From NCBI GenBank assembly GCA_934424575.1, contig CAKRXU010000035.1, positions 1-29,658 of the forward strand: DNA of 29,658 nt, given 5' to 3'. The DNA comes from an uncultured Blautia sp. Lineage in GTDB: Bacteria > Bacillota > Clostridia > Lachnospirales > Lachnospiraceae. Below, piece by piece: positions 1 through 7,631 of this stretch (the stretch's first letter is position 1; every line of letters begins with the position of its first letter). The notes under the pieces were generated by a model. It saw nothing but the letters and a program-made list of their open reading frames with translations, was not told the origin of the DNA and searched no databases. Made by a program: the position numbers and the translations under genes.

Positions 1-491
1 TCGGTATGCCTTAACCGTACATGGAACCATTTCCAGTCATGCCCATCATATAGTTTCAGATAAGCAGCATCCTTCCCTTCCTTATCCTCCCGGTACATCA
101 CATCACGGTAAAAGACCGGCATGGCATGATTCTCATATACAAGTTTCGGTTTATTTTCTCTCTGACCTGTTTTTTCCCACAATCCCAGTCGAGTTTTGTA
201 AGAGGATACGCTTCCCAGCGCATGCTGGATGGCTGCCCTTCTCAGATAAGAAGGCATCTTTGGAAAACGGATGTCAAAATCAAAACGGGCCTGATTCTTT
301 TTCGTTGTATGTATCAGATGTTCTGCTTCATTGAAACGTTTCTTCGCTTCCAGAATCCCTTCCAGCTCTTCCCATACCTGCGCATAAATTTCTACCAGAT
401 AACTAACAGCAGACCTGTAGACATCCAGCGTCTGACGGATTGGGATATTCTGTTTTCGTAATTCCACACCATAGCTGGATGTAATCTTCAT
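1..491 (-). CDS. TnpB-like transposon protein, 5' part only
   Basis: The reading frame starts at an ATG at 491 and runs off the left edge after 163 codons, so only the N-terminal part is present. Its translation begins MKITSSYGVELRKQ, has a helical Y/E-rich N-terminal stretch and then a segment reading MPVFYRDVMYRE and KLYDGHDWKWFHVRL. These resemble the N-terminal (REC/wedge-type) part of TnpB proteins of IS200/IS605-type elements as I remember them. The catalytic RuvC half lies outside the window, so nuclease activity cannot be judged. No tnpA is seen upstream, which would fit a TnpB-only (IS1341-type) element. A small perfect hairpin lies at 525-543, upstream of the start. The plus-strand frame inside this region is a shadow. 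An unrelated transposase-associated protein is the main alternative. Confidence 0.7.
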   Translation of the reverse strand, partial: MKITSSYGVELRKQNIPIRQTLDVYRSAVSYLVEIYAQVWEELEGILEAKKRFNEAEHLIHTTKKNQARFDFDIRFPKMPSYLRRAAIQHALGSVSSYKTRLGLWEKTGQRENKPKLVYENHAMPVFYRDVMYREDKEGKDAAYLKLYDGHDWKWFHVRLRHT

Positions 492-524
492 ATCTGCTTC
501 TTAACCTTTCTATCTTGTACTGAT

Positions 525-543
525 ACAAATAAGTCCTATTTGT
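525..543. other. Small hairpin upstream of the TnpB-like gene
   Basis: The sequence ACAAATA-AGTCC-TATTTGT is a perfect 7-bp stem with a 5-base loop, 34 bp upstream of the TnpB-like start. IS200/IS605 elements carry subterminal hairpins near their ends, so this could be part of the left end. That role is inference; the element boundary cannot be fixed from this window. Confidence 0.3.
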
Positions 544-614
544 TCTTGTGTTTTCTATTATACTCCTTATTAAGTCCAATAAAACTCCCTATTTCTATTT
601 TTTTATAAAAAATT

Positions 615-659
615 TGCGTGTCTAACTCATCACTGAAAGTAACGAGAATGCGACACGCA
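615..659 (-). terminator. Possible terminator of the cupin/aldo-keto reductase transcript
   Basis: TGCGTGTC at 615-622 and GACACGCA at 652-659 form a perfect 8-bp stem with a long 29-base loop. Read on the minus strand it is followed by AAATTTTTTATA, a T-tract. It could end the minus-strand transcript coming from the aldo/keto reductase gene, about 280 bases away. The long loop makes this a weak call. Confidence 0.3.
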
Positions 660-703
660 GTTATTCAAGGAATTTTACATTTTTCATAAGGAGGATTTTC
701 GCA

Positions 704-939
704 ATGGACACTCAGGAAAACATAGTTACAACGAAAAAAAATGATCTCCCCGCATGCCCGGTGGAGACCACTCTTACTCTGATCAGTAATAAATGGAAGT
801 AAGAGACCTGGTTTCCCGCAAAGTCTATGCAGAAGTTCCCTCTCGCGTGGAATATTCACTCACAGATCTTGGATTCAGCCTGATAATCCTCGATGCCATG
901 TGGACATGGGGCGAGAATTATCAGGCACAAAATTCATAA
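704..939 (+). pseudogene. HxlR-family regulator with internal deletion
   Basis: A strong AAGGAGG site at 688-694 precedes an ATG at 704. The first 32 codons (MDTQENIVTTKKNDL, then CPVETTLTLISNKWK) match the N-terminus of HxlR-type winged-helix regulators, ending in a TAA directly after the conserved NKWK. The plus strand then continues with VSRKVYAEVPSRVEYSLTD and LDAMWTWGENYQAQNS, the typical HxlR C-terminus, ending at TAA 937-939. About 35-40 residues between the two parts, which hold most of the DNA-binding winged helix, are missing, and one codon is lost in the LxPILDAM segment. The gene is therefore dead. It is convergent with the aldo/keto reductase gene: the two stop codons abut at 939/940. 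HxlR proteins often control neighbouring redox genes, but a link here is only inference. Confidence 0.85.
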
Positions 940-2061
940 TTATTTTTCTTCTTTTTTCTCAAACTCTGCTGCAACGTCTTCCAGAAGCTTCCGGATCTCA
1001 AGGTGCTGCGGACATGCTTTTTCGCATTTTCCGCACTTGATACAGTCGGAAGCTTTTCCTTTGCCATCTGCGGTATGCACTACATTATAGTAATAATCCG
1101 CATTCCAGTCATGATAGATCTGCTTGGTGTTCATGCAGGCAAAAAGATCCGGGATGGAGATTTTTTTCGGACATCCGTCTACACAGTATCTACATGCAGT
1201 ACATGGGATCAGATGCGCGCTGCGGATGATCTCCGTTACTTTGTGTACAACATCCAGTTCTTTATCGGACAATGGTTGGAAATCTTTCATGTAGCTTAAG
1301 TTATCCTGCATCTGTTCCATACTGCTCATGCCGGAAAGTACCATCTCGATTCCATCAAAACCTGCTGCAAAACGGATCGCATAACTTGCCGGACTGCCGC
1401 CGTGAAGGTCTTCCAGAACTTTCTTCGCGTCTTCCGGAAGATTTACAAGACTTCCACCTTTGACTGGCTCCATAACGATCACCGGTTTGTTGTGCTTGCG
1501 ACAGACTTCATAGCATTTGCGGCTCTGTACTGCCGGATCTTCATAATCCAGATAGTTGAACTGGATCTGTACGACTTCTACCTGCGGGTATTCCGTCAGG
1601 ATCTGCTCCAGAACCTCTGCCTTATCGTGGAATGAAATTCCAACGTGTTTTACTTTGCCTTCTTTTTTGAGTTCAAAGGCTGTCTCGTAAGCTCTGCACT
1701 GTTTGAAGAATTTGAAGTTTTCTGCTCCCTGTGCATGCATCAGATAATAGTCAAAATAATCTACGCCACAGGTTTCCAGCTGCTGCTCAAAAAATGGTCT
1801 GATGTCTTCTTCTTTTTTGAAAAAGAAGTTTGTCAGCTTGTTGGTAAGGATGTATTTGTCACGGCTGTAACGATCGGTCAGACAGGTCTTGAGTGCTTTT
1901 TCACTCTTTCCCTGAATGTATCCATGCGCAGTATCAAAATAATTGAAACCCTGTTCCAGATAAGTATCGACCATTTTGTTGGTCTGCTCGATGTCAACAT
2001 CCTCGCCGATCATCGGAAGTCTCATGCATCCAAAGCCGAAATTTTTCTTTACTCCGTCCAT
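940..2061 (-). CDS. Aldo/keto reductase with C-terminal 2x[4Fe-4S] ferredoxin domain
   Basis: The 373-residue protein has an aldo/keto reductase barrel over residues 1-275 and a ferredoxin-like tail. The usual catalytic tetrad is visible as D43, Y48, K75 and H109 (YFDTAHGY, TNKL, YLMHA). Two clusters are predicted from C287-C290-C293-C297 and C340-C343-C346-C350, the second spaced CxxCxxCxxxC. Such fused proteins are common in strict anaerobes and are thought to couple NAD(P)H or ferredoxin electrons to reduction of a carbonyl or related substrate; the substrate is unknown. The start is preceded by GAAAGGAAGACAAT. It lies 104 bp downstream of the cupin gene and is probably co-transcribed from the MerR-type promoter at 2649-2679. 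The protein is cytoplasmic. Confidence 0.92.
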   Translation of the reverse strand: MDGVKKNFGFGCMRLPMIGEDVDIEQTNKMVDTYLEQGFNYFDTAHGYIQGKSEKALKTCLTDRYSRDKYILTNKLTNFFFKKEEDIRPFFEQQLETCGVDYFDYYLMHAQGAENFKFFKQCRAYETAFELKKEGKVKHVGISFHDKAEVLEQILTEYPQVEVVQIQFNYLDYEDPAVQSRKCYEVCRKHNKPVIVMEPVKGGSLVNLPEDAKKVLEDLHGGSPASYAIRFAAGFDGIEMVLSGMSSMEQMQDNLSYMKDFQPLSDKELDVVHKVTEIIRSAHLIPCTACRYCVDGCPKKISIPDLFACMNTKQIYHDWNADYYYNVVHTADGKGKASDCIKCGKCEKACPQHLEIRKLLEDVAAEFEKKEEK

Positions 2062-2106
2062 ATTGTCTTCCTTTCTTTTCTCGTGAAATTGAGTTGTAAC
2101 TGAACT

Positions 2107-2144
2107 AAGCCAGACAATTCCCTTTTCTGGAAATCACCTGGCTT
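2107..2144. other. Imperfect stem-loop between cupin and aldo/keto reductase genes
   Basis: AAGCCAG at 2107-2113 pairs with CTGGCTT at 2138-2144, with a partly pairing interior. No T-tract follows on the minus strand, so it is more likely an intercistronic structure (partial attenuation or RNA processing) than a full terminator. Confidence 0.3.
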
Positions 2145-2165
2145 TATTACCTTGTTTCTATTTGA

Positions 2166-2600
2166 TCATAAACTGTTATACTGCTCATCTGTGACTGGCT
2201 CGCACCATTCATTGCTGCAGTTTTCTCCCGGAACTTCTACTGCAATATGGGAAAACCAGCTGTCTTTCTTGGCACCGTGCCAATGCTTTACCTCTGCCGG
2301 AATCGTGATAACAGTTCCCGGTGTCAGGCTGACTGCTTCCTTGCCTTCTTCCTGATACCATCCCTCACCTGCTGTACAGACAAGAAGCTGTCCGCCGCCC
2401 TTGGTTGCGTGATGGATGTGCCAGTTATTACGGCATCCCGGTTCAAAAGTCACATTCGCAAGAAATACCGGACATTTCCCTGGCTCAGTCAGTGGGTTCA
2501 GGAAAGAATCACCGATAAAATACTGCGCATAAGCGGTGTTTGCCTCGCCAGTCCCAAATACATTTGCTTTCTCAAATTCTGCTCTGTCTGAAATCTTCAT
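2166..2600 (-). CDS. Small cupin-domain protein
   Basis: The frame is open from 2621, but the start is set at 2600 because AGGAGG (2611-2616) lies the right distance upstream of the ATG that begins MKISDRAEF. The resulting 144-residue protein is a single double-stranded beta-helix cupin. Likely metal ligands are H61 and H63 (WHIHHATKGGG), Q71 and H106 or H108 (VKHWHGA); PGT at 94-96 matches the second cupin motif. Proteins of this type often sit beside aldo/keto reductases and carboxymuconolactone decarboxylase-like proteins, but the reaction is not known to me. It is the first gene behind a promoter of the MerR type, so it is likely induced by a small molecule or redox/electrophile stress. 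The protein is cytoplasmic. Confidence 0.85.
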   Translation of the reverse strand: MKISDRAEFEKANVFGTGEANTAYAQYFIGDSFLNPLTEPGKCPVFLANVTFEPGCRNNWHIHHATKGGGQLLVCTAGEGWYQEEGKEAVSLTPGTVITIPAEVKHWHGAKKDSWFSHIAVEVPGENCSNEWCEPVTDEQYNSL

Positions 2601-2610
2601 AATAAAAAAT

Positions 2611-2616
2611 CCTCCT
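2611..2616 (-). promoter_or_regulatory. Ribosome binding site fixing the cupin start
   Basis: AGGAGG on the minus strand, 10 bases upstream of the ATG at 2600. It lies inside the longer open frame that starts at 2621, which argues against the longer start. Confidence 0.8.
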
Positions 2617-2648
2617 GACATAAAATCGTTGTCTTCAAGTTTGATTAT

Positions 2649-2679
2649 AGTTTACAACCTGAAGTTGACTTTAGGTCAA
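2649..2679 (-). promoter_or_regulatory. MerR-type promoter/operator of the cupin-aldo/keto reductase unit
   Basis: On the minus strand TTGACC (2674-2679) and TAAACT (2649-2654) are separated by exactly 19 bp, the elongated spacer typical of MerR-regulated promoters. The spacer holds a 20-bp interrupted palindrome at 2657-2676 in which ACCT, AAGT, ACTT and AGGT are all matched. MerR-family activators twist such promoters open on binding an inducer. No MerR gene lies beside it, and the MerR gene in this window (15635-16276) has a different operator, so the regulator is probably encoded elsewhere. Confidence 0.75.
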
Positions 2680-2686
2680 GAGGAAA

Positions 2687-2719
2687 TTTTGTTTTGTTTG
2701 TTTTGTTCGTTTTGTTTTT
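2687..2719. repeat. TTTTG-type simple repeat
   Basis: The plus strand shows repeated TTTTG/TTTG units. On the minus strand this is an A-rich AAAAC tract immediately upstream of the -35 box of the cupin promoter, where it could act like an UP element. It also fills the gap after the Crp/Fnr gene, where no hairpin terminator is visible. Confidence 0.5.
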
Positions 2720-2727
2720 ATTATATT

Positions 2728-3456
2728 CTATCCGATATCCGTTTTCTCAGAAATCAGTGCTTTCATTTCTTCGTACTGTTGTTTTTCCACCAGGATCTTG
2801 TTTCCCTGTTTCCGGATCAGGCCTTGTTCTGAAAGTGTTTTGACTGCGCGGTTTATGCTTTTCAGACACATTCCGGTTTTATCTGCCAGGCTCTTCTGGC
2901 CTTCTTTTACACAAAGAATTCCATCTTTCTGATATTGCTCATAATGGTAAACAAGCAGCAGACATAAACGATCCGTCCCTTTCATCAGGAGAACGATGCG
3001 CTCATTTCTTGCCTGTTCCAGCAGATATTCGCCTATCAACTTGCTTTCGTATTTCAAAGCCTTTATATCTGAATACATCCACTTCTCGAACATTGCTCTT
3101 GAAATCTTCACCGCAATACTGTCGGTCACAGTTCGAAGTGATGTTTTGTACACATCCAGGTCCATGATGAATTCCATTCCGCCAAATGCATACATTTTTT
3201 GGAACTGCATAAAATCGTAGCTGACTCCAAGCACGCGATAATCTGTGGCTACGATCAGTCCCTCTACGATAAAATAGATCGTGTCTGCCGGATTGTTTTC
3301 TCTGATAAATGTTGTCCCTTTTTTTATTTTCTGTACAACCAATGAATCAATAAGCCAGTCAGGAGCAGTTCGAAAATATATTTCAAACTGCTCCCTCTTT
3401 TCCTGGCTTAAGGCTTTTAAAAAGGGACACTTCTGATGTAAATACCGTTCTCCCAT
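2728..3456 (-). CDS. Crp/Fnr-family transcriptional regulator
   Basis: The 242-residue protein has an N-terminal cyclic-nucleotide-binding-like beta-barrel (about residues 25-130, with FIRENNPADTIYFIVEG) and a C-terminal winged helix (about 185-230, QKSLADKTGMCLKSINRAVKTL region). The conserved RxxS-type cAMP phosphate-binding motif of true Crp proteins is not evident, and there is no N-terminal cysteine cluster like that of Fnr, so the effector is unknown. It is the last gene of the nucleoside salvage operon, 26 bp after the phosphopentomutase gene, with GGAG as ribosome site. The position suggests that it regulates this operon. A TGTC-N4-GACA element in the promoter region at 10464-10475 is a candidate binding site. 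Confidence 0.85.
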   Translation of the reverse strand: MGERYLHQKCPFLKALSQEKREQFEIYFRTAPDWLIDSLVVQKIKKGTTFIRENNPADTIYFIVEGLIVATDYRVLGVSYDFMQFQKMYAFGGMEFIMDLDVYKTSLRTVTDSIAVKISRAMFEKWMYSDIKALKYESKLIGEYLLEQARNERIVLLMKGTDRLCLLLVYHYEQYQKDGILCVKEGQKSLADKTGMCLKSINRAVKTLSEQGLIRKQGNKILVEKQQYEEMKALISEKTDIG

Positions 3457-3482
3457 ATTCTTTTCTCCGCCAGTATAATATA

Positions 3483-4673
3483 TTACTTCAGATCTTTGAG
3501 AATTGATTTTCCAATTGTGCCTTCCGGCATCTCCACGCCGAAGTTCTCTGCGATAGAAGCCCCGATCACTGCAAATGTATCCTGATTCTCAATCGCACCA
3601 GTTTCTTTCATCTTCTTTGAATATGCAACAAACGGCACATATTCTCTGGTATGATCAGTTCCGGTATAAGTCGGATCATTTCCATGGTCTGCTGTCAGGA
3701 TGAGAAGATCATCTTCCCTCAGTTCATCCATGAGAGCTCCCAGGCCTTTGTCAAATTTCTCGATCTCATGGCCATATCCTTCCGGATTTCTTCTGTGTCC
3801 CCACAGGGCGTCAAAATCTACCAGATTGACAAAGCAGAGTCCGTAGAAATCTTCTTTACAGATTTCAAGCGTCTGCTGCATACCATGAACAGAACTGTCG
3901 GAATGGTGCGTCTCTGTGATTCCTTCGCCACAGAAAATATCATTGATCTTGCCGACACCGATCACATCAAGTCCTGCATCTTTTAATGCATTCAGCGCTG
4001 TTCTGCCAGTCGGTTTGAGTGCATAATCATGACGGTTACTGGTTCTCTTGAACTCGCCTTTTTTCTTTCCGACATAAGGTCTGGCAATAACTCTGCCAAC
4101 TCTCCACTCATCTTTCATGGTCAGTTCTCTGGCGATCTCACAGCAGCGATACAGATTTGCAAGATCAAAAGTCTCCTCATTTCCACAGATCTGCAGTACA
4201 GAGTCAGCAGAAGTATAGACGATCATCGCTCCTGTATTGATTTCTTCCTCACCAAGTTCCTCGATGATCTCTGTACCGCTGGCACTCTTGTTTCCAATGA
4301 CACGCTTGCCGCATCTCTTCTCCAGCTCATCGATCAGTTCTTTTGGAAATCCTGTTTCTGTAAAAGTGATAAATGGTTTCTCTGTATAGATTCCCATCAT
4401 CTCCCAATGTCCGGTCATGGTATCCTTGCCATTGCTGGTCTCGCCGATTCGCATATAACGACCCATCGGCTTCTCTACGTCTTCCATCGTACCGCCCTTA
4501 TGCAGATTCAGCATTCCAAGTTTCTGAAGATTTGGGATTTCCAAAGAGCCCATTTTGTCCAGGATATGTCCAAAAGTATCCACACCCTTATCACCAAATT
4601 TTTCAGAATCCGGCATTGCGCCAATTCCAAGTGAATCCAGAACGATCACAAATACTCTCTTATAAGTTTCCAT
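3483..4673 (-). CDS. deoB: Phosphopentomutase
   Basis: The 396-residue protein has the length and motifs of DeoB, a cytoplasmic Mn-dependent alkaline-phosphatase-fold enzyme that interconverts (deoxy)ribose-1-phosphate and (deoxy)ribose-5-phosphate. Visible features are the N-terminal metal motif VIVLDSLGIGAMPDS (D13), the phospho-acceptor threonine T85 in SNGKDTMTGHWE, and the C-terminal metal ligands in TADHGNDPTYTGTDH (D329, H330, H341). It follows the uridine phosphorylase gene by 53 bp and uses the pentose-1-phosphate made there, so the pair moves nucleoside ribose into the pentose phosphate pathway. Confidence 0.97.
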   Translation of the reverse strand: METYKRVFVIVLDSLGIGAMPDSEKFGDKGVDTFGHILDKMGSLEIPNLQKLGMLNLHKGGTMEDVEKPMGRYMRIGETSNGKDTMTGHWEMMGIYTEKPFITFTETGFPKELIDELEKRCGKRVIGNKSASGTEIIEELGEEEINTGAMIVYTSADSVLQICGNEETFDLANLYRCCEIARELTMKDEWRVGRVIARPYVGKKKGEFKRTSNRHDYALKPTGRTALNALKDAGLDVIGVGKINDIFCGEGITETHHSDSSVHGMQQTLEICKEDFYGLCFVNLVDFDALWGHRRNPEGYGHEIEKFDKGLGALMDELREDDLLILTADHGNDPTYTGTDHTREYVPFVAYSKKMKETGAIENQDTFAVIGASIAENFGVEMPEGTIGKSILKDLK

Positions 4674-4726
4674 AAATATTCCTTTCTGCCTGTACGGCTC
4701 AGATCTGCATCAGCTTATCCGGTCTA

Positions 4727-5512
4727 TTATTTTTCTTTCGCCTTGTCTGCACGGATCAGTTCACGGATCGCCTGTACAGCAACCTGGATCGCCTTCTCTG
4801 TGTCATGCACTACCGGGTTTTCCAGTCCTAATTTCTCTCTTTCCTGATTTGCGATCACCAGAAAACAGGAGCCTGCACGTACTCTTAAGTGACTTGCCAC
4901 TACAAAAAGAGCAGCGGATTCCATCTCAGAAGCAAGGCATCCGAGGCGTTTCCATGCTTCCCATTTGTTCATCAGTTCGTAGCTGACCGGCTTTGTTTCC
5001 GGCTCATGCTGTCCATAAAATGCATCTTTACACTGAACTACACCTGTATGGAATTCGCAGCCCTCTTTCTTAGCTCCTTCCACAAGGGCATTAGTCACTT
5101 CCAGGTCTGCTACCGCCGGAAATTCGATCGGTGCATACTCTTTGCTGGTTCCCTCCATACGGATTGCGCCTGTTGCGATGATGACATCGCCGCTCTTTAC
5201 TTCTGTCTGCATTCCTCCGCAGGTTCCGATACGGACAAAAGTATCCGCACCGCAGCGGTAAAGCTCTTCCATTGCAATGGAAGCAGACGGTCCCCCGATT
5301 CCGGTAGAAGTTACACTTACTTTTACTCCATCCAGAGTTCCGGTATAAGTCACGTATTCACGATTGTCTGCCACAAAAACCGGATCATCAAAATATTTTG
5401 CGATTTTTTCGCAGCGTTTCGGATCTCCCGGTAAAATAACGTAACGTCCGACTTCTCCCCTACCTACCTGGATATGATACTGTTTGCTTGCGTCTTCTGA
5501 ATAATTTTTCAT
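4727..5512 (-). CDS. udp: Uridine phosphorylase (nucleoside phosphorylase family)
   Basis: The 261-residue protein is a hexameric-type PNP/UDP-family phosphorylase. The phosphate- and nucleoside-binding motifs are visible: GDPKR (29-33), RIGTCGGMQ (94-102) and SEMESAALF (195-203). The last, together with QCKDAFYGQHEP, points to uridine rather than purine nucleosides, since pyrimidine-type enzymes carry a similar F-Y-Q region. It would split uridine (possibly deoxyuridine or thymidine) with phosphate to give uracil and ribose-1-phosphate in the cytoplasm. Its neighbours are the nucleoside ABC importer upstream and phosphopentomutase downstream. The substrate call is less certain than the family call. 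Confidence 0.93.
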   Translation of the reverse strand: MKNYSEDASKQYHIQVGRGEVGRYVILPGDPKRCEKIAKYFDDPVFVADNREYVTYTGTLDGVKVSVTSTGIGGPSASIAMEELYRCGADTFVRIGTCGGMQTEVKSGDVIIATGAIRMEGTSKEYAPIEFPAVADLEVTNALVEGAKKEGCEFHTGVVQCKDAFYGQHEPETKPVSYELMNKWEAWKRLGCLASEMESAALFVVASHLRVRAGSCFLVIANQEREKLGLENPVVHDTEKAIQVAVQAIRELIRADKAKEK

Positions 5513-5566
5513 GTTTTTTTCCTCTCTTTCCGGTAACTATATATCCTGTTTTCATTTCTTTTTGTT

Positions 5567-6508
5567 TTATCTCTGTCCCTTGTCGTATGGGATTCCTTCT
5601 GCCTTTGGTGCCCTTGATTTCTGTGAAATAAAAGCAAGCACGATAAGAGAAATAATGTATGGCAGCATATTATATAAGCTGCCTGGAAGTTTTAATGCTA
5701 CAAGTGGTGCAAATCCGGTGTACACATTTGACAGTGCACGGAAAAATCCAAATAACAGTGCTGCCAGTCCAATGTTGACCGGTCTCCACTGACCAAAGAT
5801 CATAACTGCCAGTGCCAGGAAACCGAATCCTGCCACACCATTTTCAAATTTCCATTCACTTACACCTGCAGTGATGTAGACCAGACCGCCAAGACCGCCA
5901 AGTGCACCTGAGATCAGTACACCTGCATAACGCATCTTATAAACAGAGATACCTACGGAATCTGCTGCCTGCGGATGCTCTCCACATGCACATAAACGAA
6001 GACCAAACTTTGTCTTATATAATACTACATGTGAGGCAATGATTGCCAGTACAACAAGCAGCATAAACCAATTAAATTCAAAATCTCCAATCTTTACCAG
6101 AAATACCTGTTTCGCCTGACGATATACTACGGTAGAAGATACGTTATCTGGATTTTCTGCCACGTTGATCGCTCTTACGATAACAACTGCCGCTGCTGTT
6201 CCCATTAAGTTCAATGCTGTTCCAACCAGTGTCTGATCTGCATTGAAGTGGATTGCCGCAACTCCAAGGAGCAGCGAAAACACCATTCCGACCAGAACAC
6301 TTGCCAGCACGATCAAGATGAATAAAACGATTCCCGGTGTTGATGCCGGAATAAATTTCATTGCCAGAGCACCACCGAGTGCTCCCATTACCATAATACC
6401 TTCCAGACCGATATTAATTACACCGCTGTGCTCAGAAAAACAGCCCCCAAGGGCAACCAGCGCCAGAACGGATGCAAAGATCAATGTATACTGAACTAAT
6501 AATGTCAT
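5567..6508 (-). CDS. nupQ: Nucleoside ABC transporter permease, second subunit
   Basis: This 313-residue, very hydrophobic protein belongs to the BPD_transp_2 permease family (RbsC/NupQ-like). It has about 8-9 membrane segments and the family motifs NIGLEGIMVMGALGGA near residue 35 and RLCACGEHPQAADSVGI near 180, the EAA-like loop that docks on the ATPase. AGGAGGCCGG lies 8-13 bases upstream, inside the end of the previous permease gene, and only one base separates the two genes, so they are translationally coupled. Together with the preceding permease, ATPase and lipoprotein it forms a BMP-type importer. The symbol follows the Bacillus subtilis nup operon by analogy. Confidence 0.9.
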   Translation of the reverse strand: MTLLVQYTLIFASVLALVALGGCFSEHSGVINIGLEGIMVMGALGGALAMKFIPASTPGIVLFILIVLASVLVGMVFSLLLGVAAIHFNADQTLVGTALNLMGTAAAVVIVRAINVAENPDNVSSTVVYRQAKQVFLVKIGDFEFNWFMLLVVLAIIASHVVLYKTKFGLRLCACGEHPQAADSVGISVYKMRYAGVLISGALGGLGGLVYITAGVSEWKFENGVAGFGFLALAVMIFGQWRPVNIGLAALLFGFFRALSNVYTGFAPLVALKLPGSLYNMLPYIISLIVLAFISQKSRAPKAEGIPYDKGQR

Positions 6509-6509
6509 A

Positions 6510-7631
6510 TTATTTCCGGCCTCCTTCCTCTACTTTTGCATTTCTTTCTTCTTTTTTGTCCAGGTAACGGTTAAACCAGATCTTGAAGAAGAATACAAAC
6601 GCACACAGATAAATAATAAACGCTGAAATCAGATCAGAAATCTGTGTACAGTATGTTGTTGTATCCACATAAGTACCACCGCTGGTAATATGCTGGATAA
6701 AATAAGATGCAAAAATTGTTCCGATCGGGTTCAGACCCCCAAGAAATGCCGCTGCGATCCCATTGAATCCCATCCCCGGCACACTCGTCTGCTGCACCAT
6801 CCACTGTTCAATTCCGCTTAAGTAGAAGATTCCTGCACCGAAACCTGCAAGCCCCCCGGAGATCATCATAGTAACGATGATATTTCTTTTTTCACGCATG
6901 CCGCAGTATTTTGCAGCCAGTTTATTGATTCCTGTTGCTTTTAATTCAAAACCGAATTTTGTTTTCTGCAGCACGACCCATACAATGATCGCTACGATAA
7001 CTGACATCGGTACACCGATCGTCATATATTTATTGTGAAATAGTTCATTTAATCCGGCTGTCGGAAGCATTGCGCTCTTGTTGTAACTGAATAATAATTT
7101 TGTATATGGTGTAGAACCATCCTTTACCTGTGATAATAACATATTAATGCTGTAAAGAGAAATCCAGTTCAGCATAATACAGGAAATTACTTCATTTACA
7201 TTCAGATATGCCTTTAATGCGCCTGAAATCCCGCCTATAAGAGCAGCCATAACTACTGCTGTTATCAGGCATACATACCACGGCATGTTAAACTTTAATG
7301 CCATATACAGGCATCCGCCTGCACCGATCACATACTGGCCTGCAGCACCGATATTGAACAGGTCTACTTTGTAGGCAAATATAACAGATAATGCACACAT
7401 CAAAAGTGCAGATGCTTTTATCAACGTCGTTCCAAAATATTTCGTAGCCGCTGCGGCATTCGGATAATAGAAAAAGTTTTTCAAGATCGCAGTGATCGCT
7501 TTTCCTGCTCCGGCAGGTGAAATGATCAGCAGTACGACAAATCCAATGATAAGACCTATGATAATACAGATCAGAGATGCCAGTACTGTCTGAAATCCAT
7601 TATTTCTCAGAAGTTTCTGTTTTTTATCCAT
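6510..7631 (-). CDS. nupP: Nucleoside ABC transporter permease, first subunit
   Basis: The frame is open from 7757, but the start is placed at the ATG at 7631 (MDKKQKLLRNNGF) because AAAGGGG lies just upstream and the first 42 codons only repeat the ATPase gene in another frame. The 373-residue protein has a cytoplasmic N-terminus and about 10 membrane segments. It carries the family motifs FNIGAAGQYVIGA and FELKATGINKLAAKYCGM, the loop that contacts the ATPase. It overlaps the ATPase gene by 8 bases (ATGGATAA) and abuts the second permease. It forms the membrane pore of the nucleoside importer. Confidence 0.9.
   Translation of the reverse strand: MDKKQKLLRNNGFQTVLASLICIIIGLIIGFVVLLIISPAGAGKAITAILKNFFYYPNAAAATKYFGTTLIKASALLMCALSVIFAYKVDLFNIGAAGQYVIGAGGCLYMALKFNMPWYVCLITAVVMAALIGGISGALKAYLNVNEVISCIMLNWISLYSINMLLSQVKDGSTPYTKLLFSYNKSAMLPTAGLNELFHNKYMTIGVPMSVIVAIIVWVVLQKTKFGFELKATGINKLAAKYCGMREKRNIIVTMMISGGLAGFGAGIFYLSGIEQWMVQQTSVPGMGFNGIAAAFLGGLNPIGTIFASYFIQHITSGGTYVDTTTYCTQISDLISAFIIYLCAFVFFFKIWFNRYLDKKEERNAKVEEGGRK

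Noticed and set aside
126..461. A 111-codon plus-strand frame at the left edge
   Set aside because: It is the complement of the TnpB-like gene, which has the recognisable protein sequence.
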